Assembly (NCBI GenBank): GCA_002007465.1
Contig: LNAC01000854.1
Span: 353,492 to 417,491, forward strand
Reading direction: 5' to 3'
DNA: 64,000 nucleotides
Source of the DNA: Ailurus styani
Lineage: Eukaryota; Chordata; Mammalia; Carnivora; Ailuridae
Shown here: in pieces, positions 57,521-64,000 of the stretch
Position numbering within the stretch: the first letter of the stretch is position 1
Layout: every line of letters begins with the position of its first letter
Notes under the pieces: model-generated
Told to the model about the DNA's origin: nothing
The model's database searches: none
What the model saw: only the letters and a program-made list of their open reading frames with translations
Translations under genes and position numbers: made by a program

Positions 57521-58683
57521 CTACTGGATTGTCTTTCTCCATTGAAGAGCATCACTCTGTGTTATTTCTCCTATAGAGCCCTCATGCAGCAATAGTATGG
57601 TCATCTTCCAAGCTGGATCATTACAGTCCTTCCCAGGACTTCTACTGCTCTGTTTCACTTTTAGGAAGCTCCGAAGTAGAATTGCATTGCAGTTTTGTGC
57701 AAAGGTAAAAATAGTAAGACAAACTTTGTCCTATACCCAATTAATGATGATACCACATGATAGTATCACATTTGATAACACATTTTGTTTTCTATTCATC
57801 CTAAAATATAAATCAACTTGCTTAATTCTTAGGAAAGTTATCACTATAGTAACCAGGATGGGACTAATATTCATTTGTCCTAAATAGGTTGACACTACTA
57901 AAAAATCTAAAATAGGGATGGTTTTAGAGAAGTTCAGTTGAAGTTTTCATTATTTCCATAAAGCCAGCTTTTTATTAGTAGTATATGATATAATATGTAT
58001 ATATTGTATGTAAACCAACAAGTTGTTCTCCTAAATAGCAATAACAATATAATCCAAATTATTTGTTCAAACCAGCATTTGAATACTGGCCATATGGCTC
58101 AAACAGAGCTGTATCCAACCTTATATTTTATAGGCAAATTCTCCCTTATTTTCCCAAAGAAGTAAAATGTCAACTTCTGAATGATACACAAGCAAATAAT
58201 TTTTCTGGTTGAATGACTGCTTCTTTGTGTGAAGTTGCTAAGGCTTTCTGAGTGCCTTTGAAGCTGACATCTGTAAGACTAAAACTGTCTTTAGATATTT
58301 AATATGTATTCATTTAATTGGGTTACCCTAATCTGGGAAATTAAAATTCAATTGGCTGATCCCTGTCTTTAGATCCTTGGTTTTAAAAACAAAAGTGAAA
58401 CAAACAAAAACTTAGATATGAGTCATCTCTACTCAGTTGAATTACTAAATTTCCTATACTTTGGGTTTTGGAGAACTGGGTATACAGGTCTACTTATTGT
58501 TTCTTCTTTCTTCAGATTTCCAGAATTTAACTCAACCTATTCTTTAATTCTGATTGGCATCATTGTCTTAGAAACAGCAATTTCTTATAAGAGATTGTGA
58601 AAACAACCATTTACCAATATTTTTTGGACAGAATTCCATTTAGGCGTGTATGTATGAGTATACAGTGTTTTGGTTTTGGGGTG
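57521..58683. other. Intergenic downstream of ARHGEF5, AT-rich
   Basis: Frames up to 96 codons without motifs. Confidence 0.5.
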
Positions 58684-58874
58684 TTTTTTTTAAGGTTTTA
58701 TTTATCTGACAGAGAGGGAGTGAGTACAAGCAGGGGGAGCAGCAGAGGGAGAGGGAGAAGCAGGCACCCCGCTGAGCAGGGAGCCCTACAGATGCGGTGC
58801 TCAGTTCCGGGACTCTGGAACATGACCTAAGCCAAAGGCAGATGCGCAACTGACTGAGCCACCACTGTGCCCCT
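58684..58874 (-). mobile_element. Can-SINE
   Basis: Reverse-strand element from TTAAGGTTTTATTTATCTG to GAGCCACCACTGTGCCCC, downstream of ARHGEF5. Confidence 0.9.
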
Positions 58875-59436
58875 GGGTGTGGTTTTTTGGGGGTTTTTTT
58901 TTTGTTTGTGTTTTTTTTTTTAAAGCAAAACTATGCACAAGGGTAATGTCTTCAGGAGACATCAACAGTAATTCTTTATGGTCCTTTTCTGGATTGTAAC
59001 ATGCCTGGAGCTTAGTATCACGTAGATTTATATTTACTTCGTGCCCTTCACCACACTGAATTTCCATCTGTCACTTTTGCCAGTAACACAGCTTAGCTCT
59101 TCTTTAAAGTTTATTTTCACCATGAACTTTTCACCTACAGTTAGCTATGACCTTAAGATTTTTATTGTGTACTATTCGCTCTGTCGTGGTCATTTATAAT
59201 GATTATAGCAATGTCAGCCTACATGTTAATATTTGGAAGGCTCACAGTTTGAGATGTATTTATTTCCCCTAATTTTATTTTCTTTCTGTCTCCTAAATAA
59301 CTTCTATATCCATGATTCAAAGCAAAATGGATTTTGGTCCCATGATGACTGATTTTTTTTTTTAATTTTAATTTATTTTTCTTTTTAGTCTTTGGGCTAG
59401 AAGTTGTTTAAAAGTCTTTGAAAAATCTAAAAGGAG

Positions 59437-59602
59437 GGCACCTGGGTGGCTCAGTTGGTTAAGCAACTGCCTTCGGCACAGAGTCCCGGGATCGAGTCCC
59501 ACACCGGGCTCCCAGCTCCATGGGGAGTCTGCTTCTCCCTCTGACCTCTCCTCTCATGCTCTCTCTCACTCTTTCTTTCTCTCAAATAAATAAAATCTTT
59601 TT
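59437..59602 (+). mobile_element. Can-SINE
   Basis: Plus-strand element with head GGCACCTGGGTGGCTCAGTT and end AAATAAATAAAATCTTTTTA. Flanks AAAAATCTAAAAGGA and AAAAAATCTGTAAAAGGA are imperfect target-site copies. Confidence 0.92.
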
Positions 59603-61009
59603 AAAAAAATCTGTAAAAGGAATTATACTCACTGGCTCCCCTTCTTTCGCACAGATATTTATCCCCTTGAAATGAACCCAATTGCCTTTGTCTCCCGTAT
59701 TTTTTTTTTTGTCTACCCATAATAGACTGTATGCTTACATAGTAAGTGATACTCCCCTTATCACTGCCTCTTCTGGTTAATGAGTTAAATTAGAAATCCG
59801 GTATTTTGGTGTAGTAGCCCTTTCCAGACACAACTATTTCTCACCCACCCACCCTCAGACACATCGTCAAGACTTGTGCATGTTTATACATGGTTTTTCA
59901 AACCTCTATATTAATGTCTTGTGGTGGTGGTGGTTTGGTTTTATCACTGACAGGTTCAGTATCCCAAGAGCTGCCTTTGCTGTAAACATGACTCAGGAGC
60001 TGCATGATTACAGCAACTCCAAGGTTGTTGTTTAACGTAATCTTCTAACTCTGAAATCAGGTGTGCAGAGAGGAGGCCGAAGGTTACAGGCAAACGAGCT
60101 AAAGAGGAACAGATGCCAAACTCAGTCACGATTCAAACGTACTGAGAACGTTCTCTGTACTTAAAAGTTTTTGACCCACTTCCTGCAACCCTCCCACTTT
60201 AAATGGCAGTTATGGAGTGGGCATTTCTCTAGCCTGTTCCTTGGAAGCGGGTGAAGCAAAGCAGACATTCATTCTGCTGAATTCCCAGGGAGCATTGCAA
60301 AGACGAGGCTCCAGGCGCAAAGACGACTGGGGAATGCAGGTGAGTGGAGGACGGTGTTTACTCTCGCTGGGTGGCCCGTGAACAGGGAACCTGTGGAGGA
60401 AAGGAGCTGGGTTGGTTGGTGTGCGCTGTAAACTTTTTCCAAGCTCGTGTAGGAGCTGGGAGGGAGTGACTACTGATCCCTGCTGCTTGGAGGGTGAGTC
60501 ATGGGCCTGAGGGCAGAGCCCGCTACAGGGAGTGGCCCGGAGTCTGGCCCACAGAGTTCCCCAGGAGCACCAATGGGCAGATACATACTTTCCTGGCACT
60601 CTACCCAGGCCTCTCGGAGGGCAATTATCTCTGCGTGATGCAGATGGAAATTCAGAAGGAGAGGGGGAGCCGAGTCACTTTGTTGCACTGAGTAAGATGG
60701 AGGTTCTAAATCTGCTCACAGACCAGGGGGCTCCCGAACGCCAGGGAGCAAGTTCATGCTCCTCGGGAAAGGGCGGCTGTGAGCGACTGACCATGAGTCA
60801 CTGTGACGGAGTCCACAAATTCAGCAAGAGACTTTGCCGTCAGAGAAGTAGACCATCCCAGGGAGAAAAAGGAAAGTGCAGAAGGCAGAGAAAGGAGGGC
60901 CCCTTGGACAGAACTCATCTAGCATCTTCCAGAAGGTTTTCTTATTGAGATAGATCTGTGGTGAGGATGAGAGAATCATCCACTGTTGGGGCCAGAAGAA
61001 CCCGAAAGA
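59603..61009. other. Intergenic, one GC-richer block unassigned
   Basis: 60200-60950 is GC-richer with overlapping frames on both strands (129 and 138 codons), none recognised. Confidence 0.45.
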
Positions 61010-61135
61010 TCTTTGTGTCTAATGCTCTTACTTGTCACAGTGGAGCCTGCAGAGGGGAGATGGTTTGCCTGCTGTCGCACAGCCAGTTAGTTACCGACTA
61101 CGGATTGGCACAGCCCAATGTTCACCTCTAGGATT
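61010..61135 (+). repeat. MIR3-like fragment
   Basis: GCAGAGGGGAGATGGTTTGC, TCGCACAGCCAGTTAGTTAC and GATTGGCACAGCCCAATG match the MIR3 core. Confidence 0.6.
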
Positions 61136-61427
61136 TAAGCAAATATCTGTTGAGCTTGTGCTCATTACAAAAGGTTGAAGGTGACTTGCCATAAAAAATG
61201 CAAGGATTGAGTAAACAGAGTATGTGTGGGCAGATTATTTGGGGGACAGGGGGCGGAGGTGGTAGTCAGACTTGTGGAATTGTTGGTAGTCAGATTTGGT
61301 GATAGAACTGAGCTTGGCCAGGCAACAGACTGGAACATAGGTAAGGTGTGGTTTTCATAACTGTTTATCATCCTAGCACAGCAAAGCCTTGAAGAACTAA
61401 AGGGTGTCAGGAGAGGACATGTGCGCG

Positions 61428-61485
61428 CGGGCATGTGTGTGTGTGTGTGTGTGTGTGTGCGTGCGTGCGTGTGTGTGTGTGTGTA
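61428..61485 (+). repeat. (GT)n/(GTGC)n microsatellite
   Basis: An alternating purine-pyrimidine run (GCGCGCGGGCATGTG then GT and GTGC units), potentially Z-DNA-forming. It also anchors one of the duplicated contig ends. Confidence 0.95.
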
Positions 61486-61722
61486 AAGAGGTGGTTGTTT
61501 AGGGTAGGAGAGGACACAAGAGGATATTTACTAGAAGATGGAATTTATACAGAGAAACTGGGCTTTCTCCTTGAAATAAAATAAAACTNTGTGTGCGTGC
61601 GTGCGTGTGTGTGTGTGTAAAGAGGTGGTTGTTTAGGGTAGGAGAGGACACAAGAGGATCTTTACTAGAAGATGGAATTTATACAGAGAAACTGGGCTTT
61701 CTCCTTGAAATAAAATAAAACT
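61454..61722. repeat. Direct repeat around a single N (135/133 bp)
   Basis: 61454-61588 and 61590-61722 match apart from microsatellite length and one substitution (ATATTT/ATCTTT), separated by N at 61589. Confidence 0.92.
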
Positions 61723-63019
61723 AGCATTAACAAATGGGGGAAAAAGATGGAATTTTCCAGTTGAAAATCAAGAAAAATGAATTATCTAAAATATATTTTT
61801 AAGAACATTGGTCCTTTAAATTGGTACTGGGGGCATTTTTTATTCATTGGGAATGAAAATGTACCTGATTTCACCAGTTCACATAATTAGGAGTTAAAGG
61901 AAGTAACAGAAAAGTCAAGTCAAAATGAATAATGAGCAAGAAGGTGAAATAAACAAGTCGACAAAGCAGAATGCTTGGAAACATCAGATGCTGATCATTG
62001 TTGAAAGTTCCAAGAGGGTCCCTAAAAACAGACTGCACCCCTGGCAGGCTATGAGAATATGGATTGGGACAAGCGTACCAAGCTGGAGAGGATGCACCAG
62101 ATAGAATTTGATGAAAGGAATGACACAAACTGCCATCGGGCGGAAGTGCACCAGAAGGGACCATGGGATCTCTGTGGGTGGGAATTCCATTCTCAGATAA
62201 TAAAACCTGGCAGAGGAATGTACTTGAGGCAACTTGACCACAGTAATGAGCCTGAGAGACAAATAAAATGTGAAAGCTACAAACCAAGACGCAGAGGCTA
62301 CAATGCGGAGGGAGATCCAGCTCCTTTGGACTTTGGTATCTTGTCGATCACAGTGCCAGATGCCTGGGCGCTAACACCAGAGTCAACTTGACATTCTCTC
62401 CTCCCTGCCCACACAGTCAAATTCTGTTAATTGATTCATAGCGTCTCTCACACTGACTGTTTCCCTCTTGTGGCCCTTCCACTGTTTTATTCTCAACACC
62501 AAATTCCTGACGCTGGAATGACGTTCCCGTTGGTCTGTCTACTCCCAAACTTTTGACTGCGATCTTTCCGGAGGAACGGGCTATAACAGTCTTAAATTTG
62601 ACGGTACCTACCGCATAATAATGCTTGTCAGAGCCAGCTACAACCTGGCACCCAGCTCCCACGGTACCCCCCTCACACTGCCCCTCACACAGCGTCACTT
62701 CACTCTCCACCTACTCTGTCCGCGCGTTCCAGAGCCCTTTCCGGTTTGGGAAGATGCGGCCTCCCCTTCGCTTTCACTGCTGCCTCTTCTCCCTCCTCTC
62801 CCAGCAGGGCTCTCTTTCAAATAAAACTAAACACTCCTGAGTCTTTACGTCATTTAAATGCAGAGCTAGGATCTATGGAAGGATCTGATTCCAAGTCTAG
62901 TCTAGGTTACACCATTGTTGGACTGTGCTCTCTCCACCTTCTGACATCCTTTATTGTCTCCCTCTAAAATGATCAAAGTACGTTGCTTCTTGAAGCTGGC
63001 GCCCCTGACATAGGTTTAC
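61723..63019. other. Intergenic, unassigned
   Basis: Frames at 62059-62391 (+, 110 codons), 61871-62287 (-, 138 codons) and 62417-62710 (-, 97 codons) have no recognisable domain. AAATAAAACTAAAC occurs near 62819. Confidence 0.45.
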
Positions 63020-63200
63020 ATCCTGTCCAAAATGTATTTCTTTGGAACTTGGGGCAAATATTTAAACCTCTCTAAGCCTCAGATTTTCACCCGTCAAATG
63101 AATAATATCTTCCAGGATTTTTGTGAAATGAAATTCCCTATTAGAGAGCTAGGGACACAGTAAGTGCTCACTAAATGGTTACCATCATCATCAGTATTTT
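63020..63200 (+). repeat. MIRb
   Basis: AACCTCTCTAAGCCTCAGAT, TTTTCACCCGTCAAATGAAT and GTAAGTGCTCACTAAATGG are MIRb landmarks. A further small MIR-like piece occurs near 63430-63480. Confidence 0.82.
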
Positions 63201-64000
63201 GTCTGAGGACGAATTTCTGGGCAAAGTAAATAAGCTCTTCCAGTTCCTCATGTGATCGTGTAAAGTGTACAAACGCACAAAGTTCTCTATCATTAATAGT
63301 CTTTTACCTATGAAGGCTCTTGCAGTTTTTTAACTATATATTGGCATTCAGGAAGCAAGAGTCTTTTATCTGCGTGTAGTGAAGTGGAAAATAAATACCT
63401 AAGAGTTCTCTCTAGGGTTGGTTAAGGTATTGTTAGAAAATCATTTAAATCTCAGCGTCCTCTTCTGTGAACTGGGATAATTATATATATTGTACAAAAT
63501 TATTTGTCCCAACTTCCTTTTCTAGACCTACTAACCCAATTGGGCTTTTGATCTTTGCCCATTCAACACCTCTTCCAGATCTTTCTACCCCTACTCTTAG
63601 CCCATTCCTTGTCTACCTCAATGCCACCTTTCCTAATGCCTCATTCTCCTTCCCTTCCTTAGTGATTCCGTGAGTCCACCCTAAGACCACCCTAAGACCA
63701 CTTTTCACCATGCTTCATGCTGTGCAATTTTGTGTGGTGTCTTAACCTCAGCTAGCATTTTCTATGCTGAAGAGGCCGCGTCATTGCCGTAGGCCCTTTA
63801 GTTCTTGTCTGTCACAGACCCTAGGTCCGTATTTTTCTCCTCAGACACATCCACCCGGGTAAACACAGACACTTCACCATCGTCAGCCCCAAACAACAGT
63901 CTCGCTGTCCCAGCTTTGCTCCATGCCCATTACTTCCTTTCTCACTTGACAACGTTTCCTACTTAAAAGGTCTTTGTCCTCTTCCTTTTTACTTCGCTTC
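63201..64000. other. Intergenic to window end, nothing recognised
   Basis: AT-rich then CT-rich. Apart from the small MIR-like piece near 63430, no repeat or gene recognised. Confidence 0.5.

Noticed and set aside
57000..64000. NOBOX or TPK1 exons expected downstream of ARHGEF5 from human synteny
   Set aside because: No homeodomain-like or thiamine kinase-like exon was recognised in any frame. These genes probably lie beyond the window.

Overview
The window is vertebrate nuclear DNA from a carnivore, probably a caniform and possibly a mustelid. It carries at least fourteen tRNA-derived SINEs of the Can-SINE type on both strands, many with intact target-site duplications. It also has carnivore L1 3' ends, old mammalian MIR, L2 and L1M fragments, and split genes with GT-AG introns. 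The species cannot be fixed from the sequence alone. The gene content matches the OR2A cluster next to ARHGEF5 on human chromosome 7q35.

Layout. Positions 1-15.9 kb are intergenic DNA filled with repeats. One intronless olfactory receptor gene of the OR2A family lies at 15917-16947 (+). It looks broken only because 87 bp is written twice around a single N. From 17.6 to about 24 kb the sequence repeats, in diverged form, what lies at about 0.2-4.9 kb. This is an old tandem duplication with an offset of roughly 17.4 kb, and it implies that another OR2A gene or its remnant ends just left of the window. A dead RPS16 retrocopy (18693-19112) sits only in the second copy. Positions 24-33 kb are repeat-rich with no gene recognised. 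A CpG-rich island with a 362-base assembly gap lies at 33.6-34.26 kb and is the best candidate for the ARHGEF5 promoter and untranslated first exon. A diverged minisatellite of about 35 bp follows at 35.4-35.75 kb.

The main gene is ARHGEF5 (TIM), a Rho-family guanine nucleotide exchange factor, at 40725 to about 56970 (+). I resolved 14 coding exons with consistent phases. They sum to 4731 nt, or 1576 residues plus a stop: a long disordered proline-rich N-terminus in one giant exon, an autoinhibitory helix, then DH, PH and SH3 domains. A canonical AATAAA lies 544 bp after the stop codon. Positions 57-64 kb are intergenic, and no NOBOX exon was recognised there.

A technical point affects the reading. 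All five lone N characters (14326, 16586, 21179, 23513, 61589) are flanked by near-identical direct repeats of 87-210 bp. This is the signature of overlapping contig ends that were not merged. I found no convincing undescribed biological system. The most informative signals are the hidden tandem duplication, the artefactual break in the receptor gene, the degenerate minisatellite and a GGT repeat close to an ARHGEF5 splice donor.
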